Positions 36,301 through 45,146 of a DNA stretch of 64,000 bases are shown piece by piece. The notes under the pieces are model-generated. The model searched no databases, had not been told where the DNA came from, and saw only the letters and a list, made by a program, of their open reading frames with translations. The stretch is from Capitulum mitella (lineage: Eukaryota > Arthropoda > Thecostraca > Pollicipedomorpha > Pollicipedidae). A program made the position numbers and the translations under genes. Every line of letters starts with the position of its first letter. Position 1 is the stretch's first letter. The stretch is taken from NCBI GenBank assembly GCA_030062745.1, contig CP099849.1, positions 6,804,586-6,868,585 of the forward strand, in the 5' to 3' direction.

Positions 36301-37437
36301 GTCTGAGAGCCGAATCGGGAGACGTTGATGTGCTGGAAGTTGTGGACGGCGTCCGCCAGCATCTCCTGCGCCGCCAGCTCCCACTTCAGCGACCTGCGAG
36401 GTGGGAAGAAGATGTCACACGCAGAAACAGAGCTGTGCAGTTGTGCTCCTGGCTCTGTCTGCTGTGCGGTTGGGCAGTGACGCGGCCTGAACAAAATGGC
36501 GTAACTGTTTCGTTTCATCGCCTAAATTTTTCGGGAGAAAAATGCTATTGACAGCTAGCAGGCTGTACTAAAATGCCTCGCCTGAAATGTATCGTGCTGC
36601 CAAAAATTTCCCAACGCGAATGCGTGTTGTGACGAATAAATACATATCATAGCAACATATACGAAACCACGAAATCGCGACGGATACGAACGTCATATCA
36701 GGCGCTCAGCTCTCCCAGCGTTACAAACTGGCTTCCAAAGAGGCGCTCCGTCCGCCGCACACTCACACGCTGACGTCAAAGTAGGTGTGGTTGCCGGACC
36801 AGTAGATCATCTGCAGCGCCGGCGCCTCCAGCACCACGTTGTTCTTGCCCAGCACGGGCGAGCCGAGCGTGCCGGCCAGCACGAACGCGTCGAAGCTGTC
36901 GCTGAACCAGACCGGGTACGTGAGGTTGACGCGGCCGGCTTCGACGTCGGCGATGTGCGGCCGCAGCCGCGGCGCCACGTTGTCCAGGCAGTCGCCGTCC
37001 CACGTGGCGCAGAGCTCGTCGTAGCGCCACTGCTCGTCGCCGGCGTCGACCTGCACGGCGCGCACGAGCCGGTCGAGCTCCGCCAGCTCGTCGAAGACGG
37101 CGACGCGCAGCAGCGAGCCGCCGTCGATGGCCGTCACCAGCAGGCGCACGAAGTAGCCGGGGTCAGCCATGCGAGCGGGGCTGAACTCGCTGTAGTTGGC
37201 CGGGAACAGGCGGTCAACGAGCGCCCGCTCGCTCTTGGCGCGGCCCGTCAGCGGCGAGAAGAGATACCCCGGGTCGTCCTGGTAGCGCATCTGCTGCACG
37301 CCGGTCGCGGCGAGCGCCGAGAGCAGCACGGGCACCAGCAGGAAGTAGCCGGGCCGCAGGCCGATTTGGCGGCCGAGCCGTCGGAACAGGCCGCTCAGCG
37401 CGCGGTCCACGACGCCCAGGGTCCGGCTGCACCGCAT
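18026..37437 (-). CDS. Ptr: Patched-related protein (12-transmembrane RND/sterol-sensing type), whole coding region
   Basis: Nine minus-strand exons join in phase: 36767-37437, 36056-36393, 25563-25763, 23498-23629, 23128-23274, 22609-22775, 20766-20978, 19630-19842 and the last ending at 18195 as read (974 residues) or 18026 with one base removed (1030). The architecture is that of the Patched-related/PTCHD family: TM1 at residues 31-47, a large extracellular loop with N-glycosylation sequons (N81 and others), a sterol-sensing-like block TM2-TM6 (about 267-430), TM7 near 500, a second large loop, and TM8-TM12 from residue 705. RND motifs GIGMDDTF (337-344) and GFSVDFSAHISY (765-776) carry the expected acidic residues. 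Such proteins sit in the plasma membrane; Drosophila Ptr is related to Hedgehog-pathway Patched, but transport substrate and role here are unknown. The start ATG is the first in its frame and matches the family's N-terminus. Confidence 0.93.
18195..19037 (-). CDS. Ptr: Ptr exon 9 as read: TM8-TM12 and tail (stop at 18195)
   Basis: Acceptor GTTCCAG. Encodes FAMVRNVSIQSICISAVIMC, CALWVAFSIVSIETGVVGYM, LIMCIGFSVDFSAHISYAYL, TFFKTNFLVIVFGMLHGMFL and LPVLLSLLGPG. After about residue 930 the frame as read becomes arginine-rich with poorer G/C third positions. Another frame beginning GESTASLSSDATPRQESGAR has almost only G/C third positions and runs to TGA at 18026-18028. One extra base near 18320-18340 would explain this. 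Confidence 0.9.
   Translation of the reverse strand, partial: FAMVRNVSIQSICISAVIMCIISLIFIPSPTCALWVAFSIVSIETGVVGYMTLWGVNLDCISMINLIMCIGFSVDFSAHISYAYLSARGLSSGERLRESLHSLGMPILQGGVSTVLGVVTLALAPSYIFVTFFKTNFLVIVFGMLHGMFLLPVLLSLLGPGACRAAKPASADADDRPPAVVNSSGNLLLLRPGVETVLDVPLKIPRPRSSRRRAAAPTALGESPSSSTSRDLGLGTSRREHGQPVERRHAAAGERRAPRPPAALGGAAARRLRQLRLRQR
19630..19842 (-). CDS. Ptr: Ptr exon 8: second extracellular loop, part 2, with a GC donor
   Basis: 71 codons, phase 0, acceptor CTTCCAG. Encodes LLLSGSGSEYSKDVIFDETG, then RKIVASRFLITAKNVTDSQD and ICDESPLQCDVFHPLFTYFD plus Q. The family conservation and phase require the exon to end at CAG, and the next bases are GCGAGA instead of GT. No alternative GT donor fits the frame. 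Confidence 0.85.
20766..20978 (-). CDS. Ptr: Ptr exon 7: second extracellular loop, part 1
   Basis: 71 codons, phase 0 both sides, acceptor CCTCAG, donor GTAAGT. Encodes VIIEGEYNYSDPTVQEQVET, then LLQTFENSSYVDDSSYTDSW and LREWYQLVKF. Contains sequons NYS, NSS and NIT consistent with an extracellular location. Confidence 0.93.
21243..21316. repeat. AT-rich simple sequence
   Basis: TATATA-rich tract with interruptions, inside Ptr intron 6. Confidence 0.85.
21600..21745 (+). repeat. Tandem GC-rich repeat with two long units
   Basis: The block GGTGTGGTGC..GGCCGGCGTGGTCGGGTCTGGTCTGGTCTG occurs near 21608 and again near 21695, with a GTGTGGGGAGGCC linker, also repeated, in between. Confidence 0.8.
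22330..22500 (+). repeat. GGTCTGGTCC-type degenerate repeat
   Basis: Repeated CGGTC/TGGTC words resembling the tracts at 14590-14690 and 21600-21740. Confidence 0.65.
22609..22775 (-). CDS. Ptr: Ptr exon 6: TM7 and start of second loop
   Basis: 167 nt, phase 1 to 0, acceptor GGCAG, donor GTGCGT. Encodes LVIAAFLAYLGVAVWACTMV, then REGLDRRRLSRDDSYSIQSY and EVEDRYFRDHPYRVQ. EGLDRR.LSRDDSY is a strong family signature. Confidence 0.95.
23128..23274 (-). CDS. Ptr: Ptr exon 5: central intracellular loop
   Basis: 147 nt, phase 1 to 1, acceptor CCCAG, donor GTGTGT. Encodes HKSWAYRLFCSGGISKTDPW, then NKEDNREHALMVFFRDGLGR and ALNLPAVK. The CSGG and FRD.L segment is typical of the loop before TM7 in this family. 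Confidence 0.93.
23440..23475 (+). repeat. CCTGA pentamer array in Ptr intron 4
   Basis: Several consecutive CCTGA units with variants (23446-23470 is nearly perfect), 30-50 bp from the exon 4 donor. Confidence 0.85.
23498..23629 (-). CDS. Ptr: Ptr exon 4: TM6 and start of intracellular loop
   Basis: 132 nt, phase 1 to 1, acceptor CCCAAG, donor GTACGG. Encodes LSVAMTFLWHVLFFGACMAV, then SGYFEQKNLHAITHRPVLPV and SQS. A CCTGA-type simple repeat lies directly beyond the donor side. Confidence 0.93.
24420..24575. promoter_or_regulatory. Cluster of inverted CCAAT boxes and a TGACGTC site
   Basis: CCATTGGTGC near 24465 and CCATTGGCTGACGTCC near 24544, with GTGGGCGG between them. Such a cluster is common in housekeeping promoters, but no transcript is identified. 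Speculative. Confidence 0.25.
25010..25330. other. CpG-rich block in Ptr intron 3
   Basis: Dense CG dinucleotides and GGCCG-type words, no coding similarity. Possible CpG island or GC-rich repeat. Confidence 0.35.
25563..25763 (-). CDS. Ptr: Ptr exon 3: GIGMDDTF motif and TM5
   Basis: 201 nt, phase 1 to phase 1. Encodes IGMDDTFVMLAAWRRTSVRD, then VSITITSLTNVVSFLVGSI and VQIFCIYTG. The Asp pair is the RND signature of TM4. Confidence 0.95.
26893..26902. promoter_or_regulatory. NRF-1-like palindrome GCGCATGCGC
   Basis: Exact match to the NRF-1/erect wing type palindrome, followed by GC-rich sequence to 26960, inside the large Ptr intron. No associated transcript is seen. Confidence 0.25.
27900..28215. 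other. CpG-rich block in the large Ptr intron
   Basis: High CG density, no recognisable coding similarity on either strand. It adjoins a degenerate tandem repeat. Confidence 0.35.
28250..28450 (+). repeat. Degenerate tandem repeat, unit about 28-32 bp
   Basis: Units follow GTTGACCACTGGAGGAGTAC plus GTAGTG. Six diverged units carry the shared GACCAC and ..GTAGTG words. Confidence 0.7.
28570..32981. other. Intronic stretch with nothing recognised
   Basis: AT-leaning sequence. The 153-codon frame at 31756-32217 has no family motif and irregular composition; I do not regard it as a gene. Confidence 0.4.
32982..33833 (+). mobile_element. TTAA-type non-autonomous element, family 2, copy a (decayed, 0.85 kb)
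   Basis: Left end CCCTATTCCCG preceded by TCAA (decayed TTAA). Right end GGAAATACCG followed by TTAG (decayed). The interior shares the ACTCATGAAACTTGGCG and GTAGTTTACGTCATAG segments with the copies at 45147 and 48627. No coding capacity. Confidence 0.6.
33985..34200. repeat. AT-rich stretch with repeated ACTAGTATT words
   Basis: ACTAGTATT occurs three times (near 34044, 34094 and 34187) in sequence that is very AT-rich. No gene. Confidence 0.6.
34238..34620. other. CpG-rich block in the large Ptr intron
   Basis: Abrupt change from AT-rich flank to CG-dense sequence. Open frames on both strands lack family motifs. A candidate internal promoter or a GC-rich repeat. Confidence 0.4.
36056..36393 (-). 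CDS. Ptr: Ptr exon 2: end of loop, TM2-TM4
   Basis: Acceptor CTCGCAG, donor GTGAGT. Encodes SLKWELAAQEMLADAVHNFQ, then SVLPYMAGMVGLIVVFSM and ADWVRTKPLLGLMGVVSALL, ending IGINLAAPFLMLG in phase 1. This begins the sterol-sensing-like domain. Confidence 0.94.
36767..37437 (-). CDS. Ptr: Ptr exon 1: start codon, TM1 and first extracellular loop
   Basis: Starts ATG at 37435-37437 and encodes MRCSRTLGVVDRALSGLFRR, TM1 GYFLLVPVLLSALAATG, then YLFSPLTGRAKSERALVDRL, the hallmark beginning of this family. G is at -3 of the ATG. The exon ends phase 2 at a GTGAGT donor (36761-36766). The exon is very GC-rich at third codon positions. Confidence 0.93.
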
Positions 37438-37560
37438 CTCGCCGCCGCCGTCGCAGCCGTCCGCGTGGCAGACCGGTCGGCGCTGCCGGGATAGCGGTGC
37501 CGGGTCAGCGAAGTCGCGCCAGTCGGACAGAGAATTCAGCGCGGGCGGTCCGAAGTGGTG
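37438..37560 (-). promoter_or_regulatory. Region just upstream of the Ptr start codon
   Basis: GC-rich sequence expected to hold 5' UTR. No TATA box seen. An upstream noncoding exon may exist further right. Confidence 0.3.
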
Positions 37561-38260
37561 CGTTAACGCGATGGTCAGTAAGTGGTGCTGGACCAGCGGG
37601 TTAGCGTGATCACCCGGCAGTGGTGGTTCGCTGATGGTTTGCCGTGGTCATTGAGTCGCGATTGATGGGATAGTGTGTGGATATGGTTGTGGACCAGCGA
37701 TGGTTTAGCGTAGTCGGTTAGGAGTTGTGGGGAGGCCATTGTGGGTATACATTGTTTTCTCATGAGATGAGTCATTAGCTCTCACACGCTGGGTCAGGGC
37801 TAATGGGTCCACGATGGCTGGTCAGCGATGGTCGGCCAGTGAAGGTGGGTCAGCGATGGTCGATCAGCGGTGGTCGGTCAATCCTGATGGGTCGGCGATG
37901 GACTGACATGGTAGTTCAGCAATGGTAGATCAAAGGCTGTGCAGGCTAATTTTACTCACAGACGTCAGGAGGGACAGCAGCAGTCGGTCAGAAGTGAGTC
38001 AGCAAAGGTCAGCGGTGTGGGATTGGCAACGACGAATGGGAAATAGTGGTCCAGAGGCGGACCTGTGACGGTCATGTCTGGTGGTGAATCAGGGCTGACG
38101 GATCTACGGTGGTTGGCAATGACAGATCAGTCTTCTCGGGTTAGAGACGACAATGGGTCGGGCATGGTGGGTCGGTAAAGGTGGACCAGTCACAGTCCAG
38201 TGAAGGCGGGCCGCCTGCGTGAGAAGCAGTCATTTGATGGGTCTCCGCTGCTGGTTGCCG
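37560..38260 (+). repeat. Degenerate GGTCAGCGATGGT repeat upstream of Ptr
   Basis: Many diverged words of the type GGTCAGCGATGG, GGTCGGTCA and TGGTGGTTCG spread over 700 bp without a strict period. It occupies the putative Ptr promoter flank. Confidence 0.75.
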
Positions 38261-38633
38261 CGGGGTCAGCACGACTTTCTAAGGACGGCGAAGATTATTT
38301 CGCGAGGTTCTCGAGCGAGATTAACCCGTCCCCGAATGGGGGGGCAGCTGACTGCCCCCTGAGGTTTTTCTAGGATTGCGAGAGAACCAACAAACACAGA
38401 GTCACGAAACTTCGTGTACCTTTTGCTTCATCGATTTTACATCTCGTATCAAAATTTTGACCTCAGGCCAGGTCAGGTTCCTGACCTAGGTCAGGTCAAA
38501 CAGACCTATGTCCAAAAAAGTTTAGCCCCCTCTAACTTTTTTCGCAAAACAAGATATCTTAACAATACTTTCAGGGATTAGTGAACGTGATAGATGCAAC
38601 AAATCTACAATCTCAGATTTTTCGAAATTTTCC

Positions 38634-38646
38634 GGGTCATTGACCT
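38634..38646. promoter_or_regulatory. Perfect IR-1 nuclear-receptor-type palindrome
   Basis: GGGTCATTGACCT fits the ecdysone-response-element consensus RGKTCANTGAMCY at every position. It lies inside the family 1 element. Confidence 0.5.
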
Positions 38647-38808
38647 AAGGTAAAGCCCATTTTTAACACATGTCGTCGTTTTCACGGAAATTGACGGAAT
38701 ATTTCATAAGATTTTTAGTGTGGAGTGAAGCAGACATCTAGTTACCGTCATTGGGCAAAGTATCAATGACTTCCGGCCATGGACCTGAGGTCAGATCACG
38801 AATAACTG

Positions 38809-38810
<2 letters not shown>

Positions 38811-38863
<53 letters not shown>
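38811..38863. repeat. (AT)n microsatellite
   Basis: Uninterrupted AT dinucleotides within the family 1 element copy 1; absent from the other copies, so it arose after insertion. Confidence 0.95.
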
Positions 38864-38866
<3 letters not shown>

Positions 38867-39606
38867 ATAACTGAGCCAAAATGTACCACCGTCAAAATCG
38901 GCGATGAATTACTCAGAATGGGTAGAACATGGCAGAACTAGCTTGCACAGACGTAAGTAATATCAGGAACCTCAAAAAATCTGAAAAAGTGGCATATTTT
39001 GGAAATAAACGGGCTGTCGCGGATAAAGCTCCGCCAATTTTGTAGACTGCTAAATAATGAATTTTTCCAAAATTTAAACATGAAAAAAACATCACAAGAA
39101 CGTCTAACATCAATAAAATATACATAGATCATCCTTCTCGCGGAAATAAAGGAACACTAAAATTAGTTCCCGTCAATTTGTGGCCGCATACGGCAGCAGC
39201 GCACGCCCAGCAGCTGCCGCGAGAAATGCCGCGTCTTTAATTCAACGTTTCGGCGTACATATTGAACAACTCTTGGAAATTAGACGTGTATCAGCATCCG
39301 CGGACCTTTACTTGTGCGCTGGTGCCTTTACCTAAGCGTTTTTAGTCACAGTCATTGAGATTAAGGCCATTTCTCGATGTTATGCAGTCGGCTATGAGAA
39401 AACATATATATAGTGCGTAAATTGCTTACATATTACCTAAAACTAAAAATGAGACCAGTTTCGAGCTCTACTCGTCACAAGCTTTCCGACGGTATGCTTA
39501 TTTTTATCGTACGACCAACTGTTCGTGAGTTAGAGGGGGGCGGTCAACTGCCCCCCCCCCCCAGTCGCCCATGTTCGAAACGGACTGACGGTCGTGCGCG
39601 GGTTAA

Positions 39607-41257
39607 AGAAGCAGTGCCTGCACCAGTGTGGCCACTTCTGACAGAAAACCTTGTTAAATTCGCCGTCATTTTTAAGTTTCGGTTTCTTTTTTAACCGTGG
39701 CTTGCGAAATCACACTTCACACCCATTTCAAGCCACTTCTGGCCTGACAAAACTACAACCCATGTCTCCACGACTCTCCGCGAAAGGCCCCAATCCACAT
39801 AAACGATCGTCCTGCCCATCAGTCACGGATCTGGAGAAGTCATAATGATCAAAGTATCTGCTCGGGAACGTTTTGTTTCAAACATTGCAAAGCTTAGAGC
39901 ATGGACAGGCAGATCAAGCAATATCAAATTCGTTCTTGCAAGCGACACCATTGAGACATCGGTTGAATTTGATACCTAACCGAACCGCTTTGACACGGAG
40001 TTGGCACAAATAGCAGCTTACCCCAGTTCTCGCAAACTGGATCTGGCACCTGTAGCCTCATCATCCCGTTAAGTTCAATGTGTTTCAAGTGTGCTTACAG
40101 CAGATGAGTAGTCTGATGTCACTATCTTTAGTATAGTTATTTACAATGGGTCGTCTTATCACGCTCAGACTCCTCAGCCCGAGTCAGGGGTCTTTCGCAA
40201 ACCTACTGGTATTATGAAACAAGTTCGTCAGGACAGCAGCCGAGATGGACGGATGGCAGGATCGTTTGATAAGCAGCGTCAAAATTCTCTGAACGCTGTT
40301 CCAAGCCGAGAAAGCTGAACTGGCAGGTGACCTCCCATGGGGCAAAAAAGGTAGTCCGGCAGCTCCCAACCCTCGAAATAAGCTGGCCGCGCGTGCAGGT
40401 GCTGCACGAACCGTGCATGAAACCTAAACGCAAGAGTGTCCGCCATGGCGTTGCCAGTTTCCCAGATAGGGACTGGCCTCGGCGCGGAAACCAGCAGTGG
40501 GCGTTGCGAAATATCGCGCCAATTGTGAAAAATGCATTTGCAAGACGGGGAAATTTCTTCACAGGTCATTCTCAACGCGCCGACACCATGCTATTCGCTA
40601 GAAGTTCAAAATAGGCTAAACAGACGTTGAAACATATTTAGCATCAAATACAATTAAATCCTACTTCAACCGAGCAGTTCTAACAACTCCTACTCCTCCT
40701 TGATCCGTTCGATGAGAGTGATTGCGCTACTACCTGTGATATCTACCATGGTATACAATACCTTTTAATAATTTCTGCTCCCCGGATGAATGGACTAACT
40801 TGATTGTCGAGGAGGTGTGAATGCTGTGCAACGTTTTCGCGTCTCCTTGAGCGAGTAGTTTCTTAGGTTGCACGACAAGCAGTTACCCAAGGTCAGGCAA
40901 CCAGGAGTGCCTCAGCCACCACACGCTGACACTAAATAACATAAACAGCAAGTCGCCGCACTCCCTGCTAAGAAATGAAAACAAACACAAGCGTGTAAAG
41001 CGGAGCAGTGTTATTGGGAGGAACGAAGAAGGCTGAAAGCAGTCATCGCCAAAGCCAGCTCATGACTGCCCGCTATAGCTTCCCAGATATGTACACTCTC
41101 AATCGACATCTGTAAAGCAATCGATCTCACGGCTGGGAGGGGCTTAGCCTGGCCGTTGACACGCGGAATCATGTTGGAACTCCAGGTAGTCCACCCAACT
41201 AAACAATGCTTGTTGTTGGGTGGCCTCAAGGAGTCAGCACCTTTAATGAGGATGCCA

Positions 41258-41259
<2 letters not shown>
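39607..41259. other. Intergenic stretch, nothing recognised
   Basis: No coding similarity and no clear repeat by eye. Confidence 0.4.

Positions 41260-41315
<56 letters not shown>
41260..41315. repeat. (TA)n microsatellite
   Basis: Uninterrupted TA dinucleotides. Confidence 0.95.
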
Positions 41316-41317
<2 letters not shown>

Positions 41318-42139
41318 AGTTCAAAGACATAGGTTATGGATTTTGCAAGAACCTATGTATTACGGTGAACATTCGTGACGTACATTATAATACAGTACAA
41401 AGCGAAGTACAGAACAGGCATTTAAAAATGACGTTATTTCTCTCGCTTAATCGTAGTCTCCAATGCCCCGCACTTTCTGAGACTTCATCTCGTTTGTTCG
41501 GCAAACCAAGGGAACTCAGTGAAACGCTCGGCACCAGCCCGCGGCACAAGCCGTCCCAACAGGTCTGCTGGCTCCCACGGGTGATGCCGACAGACGTGTT
41601 TCTAATGGCTGGCGGTGCACGGAAGCGTGAGTGAAACTACCCAACAGCTGTGATGGCCCGAGACTCGGTTCGCGGGCGGCAAAAGTGAAATTTCCCTGAG
41701 TGCCAATGTCTGCGATCCGCGATCGTCACGCGCGTCATGTAACTGTTTTCAGTACGTCAGGATATCCCCAATGGGTAAAGGATTGTTAACCGTCCTTTCT
41801 TCTTTTAACAAATAGGCCACATCAAACTGCTTTTCTGAAGGGTCGGGGGCCAAACAGGTTTTTGCCACGCGCATTTTCACTGAACAAAATTTACATCCCA
41901 AACAAAGGAAACAGTTGAAAAATATACCGTAGTCATGAACGTCATTCACGATGTCCGAAACGTCAACGTCTTGGGAGCTAAAACCAGCACAACTCCTTTG
42001 CGCAAAATATCAAGATCGCTAAGCAATGAGGCTATTGCACGGGCTGCGGGTTGCATGCTACAGGCATTCGGCTATAGCCATCACTGAAAGACGAACACCG
42101 AGGCACACCTATATCAACACAAATGCACTTGCAGACCGA

Positions 42140-42545
42140 CGCCCCATGAGTCGTCTCCCCATCGTTTGCCCAGTACGCGGGCCGACAGAGCATCGAAGCG
42201 CGGACCCTGCAGAACGCGACTCCGCCGTCCTCTGCACCGCACACGGGGCGACAGCACGCGGCCGGACGCCCATCCCGCCCGTCTGCTCCCGCCCGCTGTC
42301 GCCCCGCGCCGGCCCCCGGCCAGACGCACCCGTCTGTCTGCTCCTGCCCGCCGCCGCCCCGCGCCAGCCCCGGCCAGACGCACCTCCTGTTCCGTCGGCT
42401 CCTGCTCGCCGCCGCCCGGCGCCAACACTGCGGCTGCCGGCTGTGCCGCTCCGTCCCAGTGCCCGTCATCGCCCAGTGCGCATGTGCAGAGCCGAACCGG
42501 AAGGAAAGGACCGCCGCAGGGCACAGATGAGTGCGAAGGACGGGC
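42140..42545. other. CpG-rich block with a proline-rich tandem repeat
   Basis: CG-dense island in AT-rich surroundings, 4.7 kb upstream of the Ptr start codon on the Ptr sense. It contains a 53-56 bp tandem repeat (units ending GGCCAGACGCACC at about 42327 and 42382). It could be a distal promoter of Ptr, but no splice donor was confirmed. Confidence 0.35.
42279..42430 (+). repeat. GC-rich tandem repeat, unit about 53-56 bp, nearly three copies
   Basis: Units read CTGCTCCCGCCCGC...CCCCGCGCC...GGCCAGACGCACC, with the third truncated. Confidence 0.75.
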
Positions 42546-42794
42546 GAGTGGTAAGCGTTGTTAGGGTAGAAATGCAAAGTGTCACGTGCGACATGGAAAT
42601 TGGCTGCCTTTTCGGGGAAGTTACTAGCAAATAAAGTTACTGAAGCACCTTTGAAGTTACTCATGCATTACGTACATTATTTACATGCAAACTATCACAG
42701 CGCGGGTCTGGAAAGTCGCATTGTTCGTTTCTGCTTCAGACATGCACGCATGTCACGAAGCAAATGTCGTGAGCATTGGTTGGTTGGTTGGCTA

Positions 42795-42865
42795 TTGGGG
42801 CTTAGGGGCGCACCGACTGCAGGGTCATTCGGGGCGCCAAAAAATGTCGTGAGCAAGTTCTCCAT
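42795..42865 (+). repeat. SINE-like fragment with GGCGCACCGACT motif
   Basis: GGGGCGCACCGACTGCAGGG then GTCATT..GGGGCGCC. The same motif block recurs at 48255 and 54631. Confidence 0.5.
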
Positions 42866-43445
42866 CATCCCTTACGGTAGCAAGAGGAGAAAGTATGCCT
42901 GATCACTCAACTTGAATCATTAAACGTCCTATACATGTTTGAGTTGTGCCGTTAAACGCAAAGCAGCTTCGAGAGCAAATGTATTTTACTTTGCAGTCAG
43001 TCGACTTCCTCCAACCAAAACGGCAGGTGAGGAACTGCTTTGCAAAACTGGCGAGTTGTTGTTCCAGCATCAGCGTACCACAAAGTAAAATTGGAATATG
43101 TAGCTCAGCACCATACGGCAATAGGGCACTTGTACAATCTCGTGGAATTTGCATTTTTTGGCATTAGCAGCAGCCATTTTGCACATTCGTTTTAAATATT
43201 GGTCCTGGGAGGGACTGATGAGCAATGATTTTTGCTTCATAAAGGCACATTTTGTCAGTACATCGACTTCTTATGATGATTTTTGATGTAATGAAAAGTT
43301 AAGGTGGACATAATGACTCATCTGAAATCGCAGACATAAAAACGAAAGTTGCCACTTGTTCTGGCTCCAGGTCCTCGTCAATGGTAACGCAAAAATAAAG
43401 GGCTTACACGACAGCGCTTACAAAAATCATCAGCTTCCTTGCAGG

Positions 43446-43919
43446 CAGAGGTGCACCCAAGGAAGGGGTTTAGGGGTGTGGACGCCCTCCTTTAGCACGG
43501 AGGAGGCCCCCGGCCCGAATTCGCGGCCTGCATGGCCTGTAGAAGGTACTTGCGAGCTGCAGAGGTGACCCTGCAAACAGTCCCCCTAAGCTGACACCTA
43601 AAGGCGCCCCAGCACGTCCATAAGGGAACTCTTGCAGCTACCTGCTTGTGAATGTCCACGTTGTCCTGTAAAGCGGACTCATTGTGAATGACGAGACGTG
43701 GGCAAAACAGGCTGCTGCACGAGGACGTCCCTTAAACCGGAGCCCCCTTTCTCCTTGAGCTGAAAACCTGTCCCCTCCCCGCCCACTTTGGGAAATGCTG
43801 GCTTTGCCGTGGTCACAAAGCGAACGTCATGCATGCTGCCTAACGAGGAGGCCCCCTGAGTCGGAGGTCCCCGCCTGAAGGCCTAGCCCCTCCCCTAAGA
43901 AAGTCCTGGATGCACCGCG
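43446..43919. mobile_element. MITE-like element with hAT-type termini, about 474 bp
   Basis: Left end CAGAGGTGCACCCAAGGAAG then GGGTTTAGGGG. The right end reversed reads CCGCGGTGCATCCAGGACTT then TCTTAGGGG. The inverted pair is clear though imperfect. Interior is purine/pyrimidine-skewed and non-coding. No clean 8-bp target duplication seen. Confidence 0.5.
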
Positions 43920-45146
43920 GGCCACATATTTTTGCATGCGTGTTTTCCTAGATCCTCACAATCTAACGTATCTTGCATGTCATCTGTTGTGACTTAAACT
44001 GCGGCATAAAAATTTGGAAGGCGTGACGCAAGTCCGGCAGTCTTGCAGACAAAGTTCTGCAAAAGGTGCTCCTAAAATACATTGCCAACTTAAAATGATC
44101 GCTAACACACGGTGGCCGCAGTGCTGCGGTAACAATTCCGTTAAATCGGATGGCAAGGAACTCGGAATGGCGCAGGCGAGTGGTTGGAACCTCGGAACAC
44201 TTCGCCACATTTGCCTCAGAGCGAGGGCTTTGTGCCATATTCATGCCTTTAATTAAGCCAAATTTGGAAAAAGGCGTTTTGAGCAATTACCTGGAGTCGC
44301 AAATAGTGCTTTTACACAAAGATCAAACCACAACTGCACCATTTTAGCTACATAGTCTAAATGTAGCGAGATCGAGGACTTCTTAATGAAACTGGATGGT
44401 TTGGGCTTGGTACTCTTGCATGGCGTGTTTTTCCTACGTTCTTAGGTTCTTAGGCTTGCGTCATGAAACTGGGCCCAGGACAGCGTATCTGCAGGGTTCC
44501 TGCAACCAAATACAATCGGTCTCCAAAGTCTCCAGTCTCGTAGTCATGGGATGCTAGACAGCTCAGGTGTTTGGAAACCTGATGGCCTTATCATATGATA
44601 TTTATCTATATCTATATCACATCATATATAATCATATGATCAAGCACTTTGTACGTCAAAACATTCGTAACTCCAGCTTTAAAAAGGCACCTTACCATGG
44701 TGCAGGGTCTTTGCCGATTTATACATGGGGAAGGGGGATTGTATTGACGGTCATTGGATTATCCATCGAGTACAATGGCTGTTACACCCGAAGTCGGACG
44801 GTACATAGCTAAAAGAAACGTAGTCATCGACACAGACACATTCACAATTCAATATGTTTGGTCCCTCATCCGCATTTTTAGAGCAAGAACGAAGCTCTGC
44901 TGAGTCTTCCCCTTGATGTCTGGAGGAAGCCAGCTGTAGAGGGACGCTGCTGTCGAACTGAAGAGCCTCTTGCCATGTTCAGCCCTTCAGCTGGAGGACT
45001 CTCAGAAGTCCGTCTTGCTTTGTGCTTCGCTCACTCGTCGATTGGCTGCGCCTTTTCGATATCATTATCCCACGTGAGGAGTACAAAGCTTTCGGCTTTA
45101 TCCGGCTGCTGAATTATTGGTTCAGCGTTGTTGCGAGTGTCCTTAA
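43920..45146. other. Intergenic stretch, nothing recognised
   Basis: Short open frames only, none with family motifs. Confidence 0.4.

Larger units (their letters stand above)
38325..39602 (+). mobile_element. TTAA-type non-autonomous element, family 1, copy 1 (1,278 bp)
   Basis: TTAA (38321-38324) then CCCGTCCCCGAATGGGGGGG. The right end is TGCGCGGG followed by TTAA (39603-39606). TTAA target duplication with CCC...GGG ends is the piggyBac-superfamily arrangement. Both ends carry a subterminal G-run/C-run hairpin (GGGGGGCAG..CTGCCCCC at left). It has an (AT)n tract inside and no transposase frame. Two further copies share its full length in opposite orientation. Confidence 0.8.

Noticed and set aside
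36787-37494. A 235-codon + strand frame
   Set aside because: Shadow on the opposite strand of Ptr exon 1, His/Arg/Val-rich because of the G/C third positions of the real gene.
42026-42634. About 200-codon frames on both strands
   Set aside because: They arise from a CpG-rich tandem repeat; proline/arginine composition and repeats explain the openness.
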